From: CAVWDU01 sp963840725
Lineage (GTDB): Bacteria; Pseudomonadota; Gammaproteobacteria; Pseudomonadales; Halieaceae
Length of the DNA: 14,146 nucleotides
NCBI GenBank assembly: GCA_963840725.1
Contig: CAWIZY010000010.1
Coordinates: 1 to 14,146, forward strand
Direction: 5' to 3'
Positions 1 to 8,615 of this stretch are shown in pieces. The position numbers and the translations under genes were made by a program. The notes below the pieces were generated by a model. It saw nothing but the letters and a program-made list of their open reading frames with translations, ran no database searches and was not told where the DNA came from. How positions within the stretch are numbered: position 1 is the first letter of the stretch; every line of letters starts with the position of its first letter.

Positions 1-1986
1 CACCACAAAGCTCGGCTCCTCCAGGCCCAGACGCAAGCAGGCCACCGCCTCGGCCGGCATGGCCATCATGCCGTATATCCCGCAGACCATCTCGCGAAAA
101 GATATCCGTTGGGTCCAGTCCTCTTTGCTGACCGCCTCCCAGCGCTTCAGCAGTGCAACCGCCTCTGCCTGGTCGCCGCGAAAAGCCGCCAGCATCGCGA
201 GATCCTGGATAAAATCCGACCGGGCAACGAATTCCGGATCGGCCTCTGCGATCAATTCAAATCGACTCTGCGCTTCAGCCACCACGGCCTGGAGGCGCAG
301 GTCATCGCCCATGGCCAGCAGCGTCGGCATACCCAGCTGGGCCGGACCTTCCAGCGGTATCTGCTCCCACCCGGGGTACGGTTCCATTTCCGCAATGAGG
401 CTCATTGCCTTCTCGTAATCCCGGCTGGTAAAGGCGAGCAACCACAGCGGGACGATCGCTCGTTGCCGCCTGGAGGCGTCCACACTCAGGGACTCAATAT
501 CGGCCCTGTAGCCGTCCAGAAAAGCATCAAAGTCCGGGGCATGACGGTGCCTCAACATAGCAATGATCATCTGAGTCTGGCCAAATTCGGACGATAGCTG
601 GTCCAGCCCCATGCCCTGATAAACTGCCCAGGCCTCATCATAACGATGCATTACAAACAATTGATAAGCCGAGTGACGCCTCTCTTTCCCAGGTAAGCGG
701 ATCCAGCACAATCAATCGCTGCAGGGTGTCGAGCCGTTCCTCAAAGCGCCCCTGGCGTCGCTGTATCCAGGATTTGAGCTGCAGCAACCGAATATCACTC
801 GGTTTGCGCTCAATGGCCCGATTGGCCATGGCGAGGGCGTCTGTCATATTCCTGAGAGTGCGTAATACAGGTAGTAGGCCTGCGCATACAGGTGCTCGAC
901 AGAATTCGGCGCCAGCTCGGCGATGCGCTGCAAGGCATGTCTCGGCTGCTGCAAGATGCTCTCCTGATCGTCGTCGCGGCCGGTTGCTGCGCGATGCATA
1001 AGCCGCCGGCAAGCTCCGCCCAGGCCGGACAAAACCGGGGTCCAGCTCCACCGCACGCTCCAGGTCTGCGAGAAACTCCGGCTGATTCATGTTGCTGCCC
1101 GGACCGCCGGTCGCACGTTTAAACGCCCGGTAGGCGCCATGTTGCTGGTCGGGATAATCGACAGGTCACGCTCCTCGGCCGGACTGAGCTCCGTATCCAG
1201 GGCCGTGCTGATGGCGCGGGCGATCTCGCGCCTGGACCTCGAAGAGATTGGCAGTGGTCAGTGAACGGTCAAAGGTCTCCGCCCACAGGTGTTCATCCGT
1301 GCGTGCGTCGATCAACTGGGCATTGATGCGGATCTGGTCACCCACAACCCGCACAAAGCCCTCCAGCACCACCGTCGCGCCCAATTCCCGGCCGATCTCG
1401 CGGATGTTGCGCTCCACGTCCCGGTAGGACAGCACCGAGGTACGGGAAATCACCCGCAGGGAGCCCAGGCGGGACAGCTGGGTGAGCAGGTCATCATGCA
1501 CGCCATCAGCGAACACACACTGTCCTCGGTAGTCGCCGGAAGCGGCAAAGGGCAGTACCGCAACCACCGGCGGGCCATGATCCGGCGCATAGAGGCCATC
1601 GATACTCGACGATTTCAGGAACCGGGTCCACAGCCCCCTGCCCCACATCCTTCAGCGTGCCGTAGCCGATGGCACCGATAACCAGCACCAGCGCGGTCAG
1701 CAAGGCGAAAATCTCTGCCTCTTAGCTTCTGCGTCTCAGCATCGTCTGCCACGGCAGCGGTGCGCTGGATACCCGACGGACCAATGTCGAAAAACCAGGC
1801 AAACAGCAAGGCCACGGGCAAGCCCAGGATGGCCGCGTACAGCACATAGCGAATACCGCTCTCAGGAATATCCCAGGCCGGAAACAGCACATCCGCCGCC
1901 TGCAACAGCAGCCACGCAGCCACCACGTAATAGGCCAGGGCCCGAAATACGCGTCGACGGTGCAGTTCGTTCAGCAGACGGTTGAT
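1..1986 (-). CDS. TolB-like domain / TPR-repeat membrane protein, frameshifted, C-terminus beyond window
   Basis: Seen: reading leftward from 1986, the frame gives NRLLNELHRRRVFRALAYY, then hydrophobic segments near 1940-1870, 1850-1790 and 1700-1660. A TolB-like domain follows at about 1570-1220, with VAVLPFAASGD, RVISRTSVLSYRD, IGRELGATVVLEGFVRV and INAQLIDARTDEHLWAETFD. TPR-type helices fill 1090-1, for example ALAMANRAIERKPSDIRLLQ. Known: this arrangement (short cytoplasmic N-terminus, membrane segments, TolB-like domain, TPRs) is a frequent gammaproteobacterial family, often annotated near adenylate cyclase or CadC-like regulators; its ligand is generally unknown. At least four single-base shifts are needed (near 1720, 1610-1650, 1200 and 700-1050). 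No ATG is present at the expected start, where codon 1984-1986 reads ATC. The stop lies outside the window. Inferred role: inner-membrane scaffold or regulator. It is divergent from the sulfotransferase. Confidence 0.8.
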
Positions 1987-2059
1987 GGGTCAGACTCCGG
2001 TTAAGCAAAACGTCACTAGCATGTCAGCGACGCGGGTCATTATATCGCTGCGCTTTGGT

Positions 2060-2087
2060 TTGACGTAAACGTAGTGCAAGGTATAAG
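2060..2087 (+). promoter_or_regulatory. Sigma-70-type promoter of the sulfotransferase gene
   Basis: TTGACG at 2060-2065 (5 of 6 to consensus) and TATAAG at 2082-2087 (5 of 6) are separated by 16 bp. A start site near 2094 would leave a leader of about 45 nt before the ATG at 2141. It lies in the divergent gap between the TolB/TPR gene and the sulfotransferase and is the best promoter match I found in the window. Confidence 0.6.
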
Positions 2088-2140
2088 TGACCAAACGGAA
2101 ATGAATACCCACCTTCAGGCTCGCTGGCACGCAAATTACA

Positions 2141-3133
2141 ATGGACAAACTCTTTCTCCACATCGGCGCTCAGAAAACCGGAACAACCTATATTCAAAAA
2201 AGCCTTTTCGATCACAGGGCTGAACTTGAAGCATCCGGCATCTGTTACCCGGACCTGTTTTTCGCCTACTACGGGCATCACGATCTCAGCAATCACTACA
2301 CCTTTAATGAGGAGATCGCAGGGTTTAGGGGTTCGCTCACGCGTTTGCAGCAAATCGAGGGTAAGGTCATATTGTCCAGCGAAAACCTTTCAGACGCCGC
2401 GCAGGAATCGGTCTGTCGAATGAGCGTGGACTTCGCCTGCCAGGACACCGTTGTTGTTTACTACTTACGCCGGCCTACAAACCGACTGGTATCGTTATGG
2501 CATGAACGGGTCAAGCATGGCCTTTGCTCAAGCTTTCCGGAGTTTGCTATTCCACACCTTACCAGTCCGCTTACCAGTCGGGCCCTGAACCCGGTCATCA
2601 CACTCGATATTTATGCGCGAGCATTTGGTGCAGAGCGGCTCGCCCTCGTGGACTATGATTCGGCGGCGAGACAGAGCAGCCTTTTGCAGAGCTTTTTTAC
2701 AGCCTGCGAGCTGCCGGCCCTGGTGCCGGATAGCGATGTTGATCTCAATAAAATGTTGGACCTGGCTGAAGTCGAGCTTATACGGGCTTTGAACATCCGG
2801 GCGAGACAGGATGGCTGGCTTAGCTCAACCAATGTCCGCGAGCTTTACTTCGAGAAAAAACACCACAAGCTGCCAGAGCTGAACGAGATTTTTGCCGATA
2901 TCAATCGTTACTCCACGCCCGTATCAACAGGCAACACCGCAACAGACCGGATCATTTCGGAAAACGTACTGGAGCGCTATGGCAGCCGGTTCCGCAACGC
3001 GGTGTCGACGCTTGAACCGGGCGAAATAAAAATGCCGGAAACCACCTGGATATTCGACCGAAGCCTGGTGGCGGCAATCGACAGCATCTACAGCTTATTG
3101 CGGCAAGCTCAGGGGCCACGCCGCCGGTTTTAG
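2141..3133 (+). CDS. Sulfotransferase family protein (PAPS-dependent)
   Basis: Intact, 330 residues. The N-terminus carries HIGAQKTGTTYIQ (residues 7-19), the 5'-phosphosulfate-binding loop of PAPS sulfotransferases. SSENLS (79-84) and YYLRRPTNRLVSLW (107-120) match the second and third family elements; the Arg/Ser of the latter are expected to bind the 3'-phosphate of PAPS. Known: such bacterial enzymes move sulfate from PAPS to sugars, lipids or other hydroxyl acceptors in the cytoplasm. The acceptor cannot be read from sequence; polysaccharide decoration is a guess from the glycosyltransferase and beta-helix genes farther along. The ATG at 2141 is chosen because the P-loop must lie near the N-terminus, although its Shine-Dalgarno is poor. 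An out-of-frame ATG at 2101 opens a short overlapping frame in the leader. Unlike most neighbours, the gene has no frameshift. Confidence 0.9.
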   Translation: MDKLFLHIGAQKTGTTYIQKSLFDHRAELEASGICYPDLFFAYYGHHDLSNHYTFNEEIAGFRGSLTRLQQIEGKVILSSENLSDAAQESVCRMSVDFACQDTVVVYYLRRPTNRLVSLWHERVKHGLCSSFPEFAIPHLTSPLTSRALNPVITLDIYARAFGAERLALVDYDSAARQSSLLQSFFTACELPALVPDSDVDLNKMLDLAEVELIRALNIRARQDGWLSSTNVRELYFEKKHHKLPELNEIFADINRYSTPVSTGNTATDRIISENVLERYGSRFRNAVSTLEPGEIKMPETTWIFDRSLVAAIDSIYSLLRQAQGPRRRF

Positions 3134-3165
3134 AACCACCGAAGCGGCGTAGGTTGTTGCCCTGA

Positions 3166-3193
3166 TTGCAAATTTTTCTCATTATTCTATAGT
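3166..3193 (+). promoter_or_regulatory. Probable promoter of the PEGA-like lipoprotein gene
   Basis: TTGCAA (3166-3171, 4 of 6) and TATAGT (3188-3193, 5 of 6) are 16 bp apart in an AT-rich patch that contrasts with surrounding DNA. Initiation near 3200 would give a leader of about 40 nt. The gap between the sulfotransferase stop and this gene suggests independent transcription. Confidence 0.45.
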
Positions 3194-3241
3194 GAAGTGA
3201 GTGGTACCTGACGAGTAAATGTCGATCGAGGAGTTCATCAA

Positions 3242-3661
3242 ATGAAAACCATCAGGGTTTGTCTCATTTTATTGCCCCTGCTGCTTAGCGTAGGCTGTGC
3301 AAGCCCCTATAAAGTGACCTATGAAGCAAGCCCTGAAGGCGCTGTTTTGGTCTGCCACGAAAAATTGCGCGGCACACTGCCCAAAACGTTAATTCACGCC
3401 GTCAACAGTGATAAGCAAAACAGCCTCGATCTGAGCGACTGCAGCGCTGTTTGGAAAAGCGGTGCGCAAGCAAGCTATGCAGCGGTTGATATCAGCAACC
3501 AACCCCGAAAAATCATCGTAGATATTGCACGGCCCGACGTTCCCGGCGCTGAGATTGATGCAGCTCATGCGGCCGAATTTCGTGATGATAACAGGTGGCT
3601 GGGGGTGGGCGGGTATGGCGGGTATGCTACTCCAGCTATACCGGTATGGATAACACGTTAA
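3242..3661 (+). CDS. Small lipoprotein with PEGA-like N-terminal segment
   Basis: Intact, 139 residues. The start is supported by GAGGAG at 3228-3233, 8 nt before the ATG. A lipoprotein signal peptide is clear: MKTIR, a leucine-rich core, then LSVGC with the acylated cysteine at residue 19. The following Ala and Ser give no strong inner-membrane retention signal, so outer-membrane sorting is likely. Residues 25-48 (YEASPEGAVLVC...GTLPKT) resemble the start of a PEGA domain, a beta-rich module known from surface proteins. The C-terminus is glycine-rich (GVGGYGGY). Function unknown; structural envelope role inferred. Its own promoter lies just upstream. The next gene is on the opposite strand and ends 172 bp away. 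Confidence 0.75.
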   Translation: MKTIRVCLILLPLLLSVGCASPYKVTYEASPEGAVLVCHEKLRGTLPKTLIHAVNSDKQNSLDLSDCSAVWKSGAQASYAAVDISNQPRKIIVDIARPDVPGAEIDAAHAAEFRDDNRWLGVGGYGGYATPAIPVWITR

Positions 3662-3803
3662 CTGGCGTCTAGCCCGGCTACGTAACACTGATCCGCAAGT
3701 GGCGGAAGGCCAGCCTCAACAGCCCGCAGAGTAAAATTTACGACTGCAATCTGATTGCTTCATGTTGGCCGGCCTTGGGCCAATAGAACGTATTCAGCTT
3801 GGT

Positions 3804-3828
3804 GAGTTTTTACTCTGACCCCAAATAT
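3804..3828 (-). repeat. REP copy A, half-site just past the flavoprotein stop
   Basis: These 25 bp are identical to 8573-8597. Read on the minus strand the core is ATATTTGGGGTCAGAGT followed by AAAAACTC. It begins 4 nt after the flavoprotein stop (3833-3835). The second palindromic arm present in copy E is degraded here (only TTGGTGAG remains). A possible further remnant, CAGAGTAAAA, lies at 3727-3736. Confidence 0.85.
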
Positions 3829-3832
3829 CACT

Positions 3833-6299
3833 TCATGCCTTTATGCGCGCCATCTGCGGGTCGTAAAACGGCCTCAGCGAAACCTCGGCCGGGTAGATCC
3901 TGCCGGCGATATCCACTCCCATTCTCCCTCCCAATGTAAGCCGCATCCACCGGGTCACCTTGACCATGGCCAGGCCCACTGCGCCTCCCAGGGTATGGCC
4001 GTAAGAGCCCGCGCGGACGTTGCCAACCGGAACGCCATTACGCAGCACGATTTCGGCATGGATCATTTGCGGCTCCGGATCTTTCAGCAGGATCTGGACC
4101 AGCCGATGCGTGTAATGCGCCGGGCCGGCTTTGCGCTCAATGCAGGCCTGCTTGCCCATAAAATCACCTTCCTTGTCCAGCCGCACGGCGAAGCCCAGCC
4201 CGGTGGAGTACGGGTCGTCCATGTTGTCGATGTCGTGGCCGTAGTCGCGATAGCCCTTTTCCAGGCGCAGGCTGGCCAGGGCTTCAGGCCGGCGTGTTTC
4301 AGGCCGAATTTCTCCCCGGCCTCGACAATGCGGTCGTACACATGCACCGCCTGCTCGGAAGGTATGTTCAGTTCATACCCCAACTCGCCCGCGTAGGTAA
4401 TGCGCACGCACATGACCCGCGCCAGGCCGATATCGATTTCCCGCACGGTACGGAATGGGAAGGCCTCGTTTGAAAGGTCGGCGCTGGTGATCGACTGCAG
4501 CAGTTCCCGGGAGTTCGGGCCCTGGATATTGAGCTGCCCGTAGCCGGAGGTCACGTCTGTCACGAACACATGCTGGTCATCCGCTAATGTGCCGCTTCAT
4601 CCAGGTCTCGGTGTGCCGGTGGGCCACATCCGAAGTGACCACCATGAACTTTTCCTCATCCAGCTTGATGACGGTGAGGTCGGCCTCCAGCATGCCGGCT
4701 TCGTTCAGCCACTGGGTGTAGGTGATCTTCCCGCATCGCCGTTGACCTCGTTGGCCGAGATGTAATTGAGAAACATGCCGGCATCCCGGCCCTGCACCAG
4801 GAATTTGCCCATGAAGGACATATCCATGGCGATCACGCCTTCGCGGCAGGCGCGGTGTTCTGCTGCCCACCAGGGGAACCAGTTGGCCCGTCCCCAGGTC
4901 AGGCGGTCGGCGACCGGCTCCTGCCCTTCCGGCGCATACCAGCCGGGGCATTCCCAGCCACTGACGTCCCTGAAATGGGCGCCCTTTGCGGCCAGGCGTT
5001 CATGAAACGGTGATTTACGCGCGCCGCGGGCGGTTTTCGGGGAACGGTCCGGGTAATGGCAGGCATAGACCAGGCCGAGGGATTCCAGCGCGCGCTGGCG
5101 GCGGTATTCCGGGTTGCACTGGTACTTGCTGGAAACGGTCGATGTTGATGCCGGTAACATCCACATCCGGCCGGCCGTTGAGAATCCAGTGCGCCAGCAC
5201 GCGGCCATAGCCGCCACCGGTGATGATGCCGACCGAGTTCAGGCCGGCCGCGACGAAATAGTTTCTCAGTTCCGGAGCTTCGCCGATGACCGGGGCAAGG
5301 TCAGGCGTGAAGCTTTCCGGCCCGCAGAAAAACTTGCGGATTCCGGCTTCCATGGTGATCGGGACGCGCTCCATGGCGCGCTCAAGGAACGGGCGTGAGG
5401 CGATCCCAGTCCGGGTGGAATTTCCCCGAAGGAGAAATCCTCGGGAATGCCCTCGACCCGCCAGGGTGCGCACTCGGGCTCGAACAGTCCGACCATCATG
5501 CCGCCGGTTTCTTCGCGGTAATAGGCGTTGACGGACGGGTCTTCCAGCACCGGCAGGTCGCGGCTCAACGCCGTCGATGTGCTCGGTGATCAGGTAGTAG
5601 TGCTCCGCCGCCTGGTTGGGAATGACCACACCGGATTGCTCGCCCAGCTGGCGCGCCCACATGCCGGCGCAATTGACCACGAATTCGGAGCGGATCTCGC
5701 CCTTCTCTGTGCGCACACCGGTCACGGTGCCATTGCGGGTCAGGACACCCGTGACCGGCGTGTTCTGGATGATCCGCACGCCTTTCATACGGGCGCCTTT
5801 GGCCAGCGCCATGGTCACGTCGACCGGGTTGATGCGGCCGTCGTTCTCGGCCAGAAAGCCGCCGCTGATGTGATCGGTATCAGCGAACGGGAAGCGGTCG
5901 CCCACTTCTTTGGCGGACAACTCGTGGATTTCGATGCCGTGCAGGCGATTGAATGCGGCGATGCGGCGGTACTCTTCCAGGCGGTCTGCATCCGCGGCCA
6001 GCTTCGATAAAGCCAACCGGTTTGAAGCCGGTTTGCTGGCCGGTTTCCTGCTCCAGCCGTTTGTAGAGTTCCATCGAGTGGCGGCGGATCTCCAGCAGGG
6101 TTTCCGAGCCCGAACCAAAAGTGGTCATCAGGCCGGCCGCGTGCCAGGTGGTGCCCGAAGTCAGCTGGTCGCGTTCCAGCAAGACCACGTCATTGCAGCC
6201 CATCTCGGCCAGGTGATAGGCCACCGAGCAACCAATGATCCCGCCGCCAATGATCACGACTCTCGCGTATTCGGGAAGATCGTTTTCAGACATGCTCAT
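3833..6299 (-). CDS. FAD-dependent dimethylglycine/sarcosine dehydrogenase-type protein (DAO + GcvT domains), frameshifted
   Basis: The span equals about 822 codons, the usual size of dimethylglycine dehydrogenase relatives. Seen: N-terminal Rossmann motif VVIIGGGIIGCSVAYHLAEMG, then LTSGTTWHAAGLMT, whose His53 matches the histidine that covalently binds FAD in dimethylglycine and sarcosine dehydrogenases. The DAO fold continues through FVVNCAGMWARQLGEQ to GLNSVGIITGGGYGRVLAHW. The C-terminal half is GcvT-like: GQLNIQGPNSRELLQSI, YAGELGYELNIPSEQAV, and the C-terminal barrel SYGHTLGGAVGLAMV. Known role: oxidative N-demethylation of methylated glycines, passing the one-carbon unit to tetrahydrofolate; the exact substrate is not readable. 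About seven single-base shifts are needed, near 6006, 5566, 5405, 5135, 4732, 4582 and 4285. The start ATG at 6299 follows AGGG; a second ATG at 6293 is possible. The RAYT element lies directly upstream and REP copy A directly downstream. Confidence 0.85.
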
Positions 6300-6334
6300 A
6301 GCACCCTGTTATTGTTATCAACACGGCATGGTAG

Positions 6335-6368
6335 AAGTTATGGGGTCAGAGTCAGGTGCCAGAGTCGG
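6335..6368 (+). repeat. REP copy B, left 34-bp inverted repeat of the RAYT element
   Basis: Perfect 34-bp inverted match to 7145-7178. The core TGGGGTCAGAGTCAGGTGCC starts at 6341 and contains a direct repeat CAGAGTC-AGGTGC-CAGAGTC. It lies 36 bp upstream of the flavoprotein start and about 40 bp beyond the RAYT 3' end. Confidence 0.9.
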
Positions 6369-6409
6369 GTGCTGCTTGCATTGTGCCTATCGGAATCACG
6401 CGCCCATGA

Positions 6410-7058
6410 TCAGCTTCTTAACGCGCTGAACTTGTGCCCTGAACTTTCGGTACCGAGCACCAACCCGGTGTTGGTGCAATGGCGGATTCTGGCGACGGTA
6501 TCAACGTTTAAGGCCTCCGCGACCCGCATTCGCCAGCGGTTTCTGCCGCTCGGCCGGAGCGGATGCGAGTGACAAGTACAACTCATGAGGTTTCCAGAAC
6601 TTAACGGGCGATCCGAAGGCATGGGCTTTGTAGCTGGACCACCGATAGTCCCCGGGGTCTCGAACCATTCCAGCCCGTACAGGGTTCAGCTCGATATATC
6701 GAAGGCAGGTCAGGAAGTAGTCTTTCTTCCTGGACGAGGCAGGAACGAAAGCGCCCCTCGAACAAGAGTGCCGCTTCGGGCATACGAGTAATTGAAGTGA
6801 CCGACATATCGTCGGCCCATGGATTGCATCAAGCGGGAAACGGCGTTGTCGGCTCTCGGTGTCAGCAACAGAGTGCACATGGTTGGTCATGAACACCCAG
6901 CCATGCACATCTACCTGGAATCTCAGCGAGCCTTCCCCGAGCCAGTGCGCATAAGCCGCCAGATCAGCATCACTGGTGAACAGCATTTGGCGATTGTTTC
7001 CCCGTTGGATGACATGGACAGGAAAATCAACGGGACAATACCTGCGTCGCCTGGGCAA
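6410..7058 (-). CDS. REP-associated tyrosine transposase (Y1/TnpA-REP), frameshifted
   Basis: Seen on the minus strand: MPRRRRYCPVDFPVHVIQRG with GNNRQMLF, then HGWVFMTNHVH, whose HVH is the HUH metal-binding motif. In a second frame come MQSMGRRYVGHFNYSYARSG, whose Tyr in RRYVGHFNY is the expected catalytic tyrosine, and LFEGRFRSCLVQEE. YFLTCLRYIELNPVRAGMV and DYRWSSYKAHAFG follow, and a RIRHCTNTGLVLGTES tail ends near 6410 in yet another frame. These are diagnostic of the RAYT branch of IS200-like transposases. At least three or four one-base shifts break the frame, near 6885, 6790, 6725 and 6560. Known role: single-strand DNA nicking and rejoining at REP hairpins. The start at 7058 lies 87 nt inside the right inverted repeat. 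All catalytic residues remain when frames are joined, so the enzyme could be active if the shifts are sequence errors. Confidence 0.85.
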
Positions 7059-7081
7059 TTGCTTTCCCCTTCAGCGCAATA

Positions 7082-7091
7082 CTGACCCCAT
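7082..7091 (-). repeat. REP core copy C upstream of the RAYT start
   Basis: ATGGGGTCAG on the minus strand, preceded by AAA, 23 nt upstream of the RAYT start codon. It is a direct repeat of the core at 7164-7173 in copy D, 82 bp away. The short length makes chance possible, but the position inside the RAYT unit argues for a real core site. Confidence 0.55.
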
Positions 7092-7144
7092 TTTGACTGC
7101 TTGCCGTAATTCGAAAATCAGCAAAACACCCCAGAGCCTGTCAG

Positions 7145-7178
7145 CCGACTCTGGCACCTGACTCTGACCCCATAACTT
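7145..7178 (-). repeat. REP copy D, right 34-bp inverted repeat, overlapping the sugar dehydrogenase stop
   Basis: Perfect inverted copy of 6335-6368. Its outer two bases (7177-7178) lie within the TAA stop codon (7177-7179) of the upstream minus-strand gene, so element and gene abut with no spacer. Confidence 0.9.
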
Positions 7179-8503
7179 ACTCGGGCTCCATGCCGTTGGC
7201 GAAGACGACCGGGTCTGTGGCCTCGAGCCGGAAGATGGTGCCGCCGTAATCGGCGAGGTACAGGTTGCCCGCAAAATCTTCACCGTAGCCTGCCGGGCTG
7301 CCACCGGAGTTGCGCCAGGTAACGCGATTGCCATTGCCCGTTAATAAAGCGCAGTACGAACTGACGTCCGGTTGCGAAATCGCCATAGAACACCATGCCC
7401 CGCAGCCCCTGGTTAGGGCCACGGTAACGATAGCCGCCGGTGATTGAGCGCGCCTCCGTCGCGGGGGTGGTCGATGACCGGTTCCTTAAAGACAGGTGGG
7501 TCGCTGCACTCGATACCCGGGGTCGCAATAAAGCCCTCGCGACAACGCCAGCCAAAATTCGCGCCGCCGCGCCCTGCAAATAGCCGGCTGATTTCTTCCC
7601 GTGCGGCCTGCCCCACATCGCCGATCCAGATATCGCCGGAATCACGGTCCACACTGAAGCGATAGGGGTTACGCAAACCGCTGGCCCAGACCTCGTCACA
7701 GACCCCGTCAGCGGCGGCGTACGGGTTACCCGGCGGGTATGGCGTAGCCGGTGGTAGAGCCACCATCGCCGCAGCGGCCGCCGCCCGTGCCTGCGCCCGA
7801 CACGTCGATGCGCAGCAATTTGCCCAGCAAAGCGCGCGAGTCGGGGTTGCCGCCCGTGCCGGTGAAGTCAGTATCTGCCGCGCAGCCACCATTGCTGTTC
7901 AGCAAGGCGGGCGCCAGCGTTTGCGCCCGGTTGCAGGGGTCATTGCCACTGCCACCATCGCCAAGGCCGATATAGAGCATGCCATCCAGCCCAAAGTGCA
8001 GATCGCCGCCGTTGTGGTTGCCAAAGTCCTGGCCCACCCGCAGCACCACCTGGCCACTCGCAGCATCGGCCACAGCCGGGTCTGCCAGCGAGACCTGGTA
8101 CCGCGCAACAACCGTGTCGCTTTCGGCATCGGTGTAGTTAATGTAGAAGCGGCCATTCGACGGGTAGGCCGGGGTCGAACGCCAGCCCCAACAGCCCGCG
8201 CTCGCCGCCGGAAGAAAAGCCCAGCGGCGGTGCCGTGCCGCCCTGCGTGGCGTTAATGTTCAGGAACGGCGTGGCCTGCAGCGTACCGTTGTAAATAACC
8301 CGGATCTGTCCGCCCTGCTGGATGACAAACAAGCGCTCATCACAGGCGTGGCGCACGCCCAGAGGCTCAGTGAGGCCGGTAACAAAAGTCTCAAAGCGCA
8401 GATCGTCGGGGAGCACGGGGAGTTCTTGCGCCTGTGCCGGGCCGTAAGCCAGGCAAGCCAAAACGAAACCCCGCATGAGCGTCTGATCAGTGAACTTGAA
8501 CAT
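7177..8503 (-). CDS. Secreted PQQ-dependent sugar (aldose/sorbosone) dehydrogenase family, frameshifted
   Basis: About 442 codons, normal for soluble glucose/sorbosone dehydrogenases. The ATG at 8503 follows AAGG by 7 nt and opens a signal peptide ending near YGPAQAQ. Beta-propeller landmarks appear in order: FETFVTGLTEPLGV, SGGERGLLGLAFDP, NHNGGDLHFGLDGMLYIGLG (the His matches the catalytic base of soluble PQQ glucose dehydrogenase), LLGKLLRIDVSGAG, GLRNPYRFSVDRDSGDIWIG (Arg expected to contact PQQ), NFGWRCREGF and YGDFATGRQFVLRF. Known role: periplasmic oxidation of aldoses with PQQ and calcium; the real substrate is unknown. Single-base shifts are needed near 8160, 7890, 7710, 7435 and 7345. 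The protein ends ATDPVVFANGMEPE, a tail resembling that of the fragment at 8616-8706. REP copy E lies upstream and copy D overlaps the stop. Confidence 0.85.
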
Positions 8504-8559
8504 GGGCAATCCTTGCCTCTGTGCAACGGTTCGCTACAGCATAAAAGATTTTCGAAAAG

Positions 8560-8597
8560 ATATTTGGGGTCAGAGTTTTTACTCTGACCCCAAATAT
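8560..8597 (-). repeat. REP copy E, perfect 17-bp-stem palindrome
   Basis: Arms 8560-8576 and 8581-8597 are exact reverse complements around a TTTT loop. Read on the minus strand the core is ATATTTGGGGTCAGAGT. It lies 18 nt after the stop of the minus-strand fragment at 8616 and 56 nt before the sugar dehydrogenase start. Such a stem can stop RNA polymerase or protect mRNA 3' ends. It shares 25 bp with copy A. Confidence 0.9.
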
Positions 8598-8615
8598 TTC
8601 ATGCCGTCCGCCAGG

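Larger units (their letters stand above)
6335..7178 (-). mobile_element. RAYT (IS200-like tyrosine transposase) element bounded by 34-bp inverted repeats
   Basis: An 844-bp unit: one Y1/HUH transposase gene bracketed by perfect inverted REP-type sequences (6335-6368 and 7145-7178) with one more core copy at 7082-7091. The right end overlaps the stop codon of the upstream sugar dehydrogenase gene, and the left end lies just before the flavoprotein gene. Known: RAYTs are thought to move or maintain REP sequences rather than to behave as ordinary transposons. Whether this unit moves as a block is inference. Confidence 0.75.

Noticed and set aside
2024..2353. 109-codon minus-strand frame over the sulfotransferase promoter and start
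   Set aside because: It overlaps a clearly coding plus-strand P-loop region and shows no family features; it is a shadow frame.
3765..3783. TTGGCC...GGCCAA inverted repeat after the lipoprotein gene as a rho-independent terminator
   Set aside because: Short stem and no following T run; evidence too weak.
5528..6010. 160-codon plus-strand frame inside the flavoprotein gene
   Set aside because: Histidine/glycine/aspartate-rich composition typical of antisense frames in GC-rich genes; the minus strand is coherent there.
6457..6477. 8-bp perfect hairpin GCACCAAC / GTTGGTGC near the RAYT 3' end, as a terminator
   Set aside because: It lies inside the coding tail (CTNTGLVLG) of the RAYT when frames are joined and has no T tract.
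6335..7178. Ordinary insertion sequence with target-site duplication
   Set aside because: No clear direct duplication is seen outside the 34-bp repeats, and IS200-like Y1 enzymes do not normally make such duplications.
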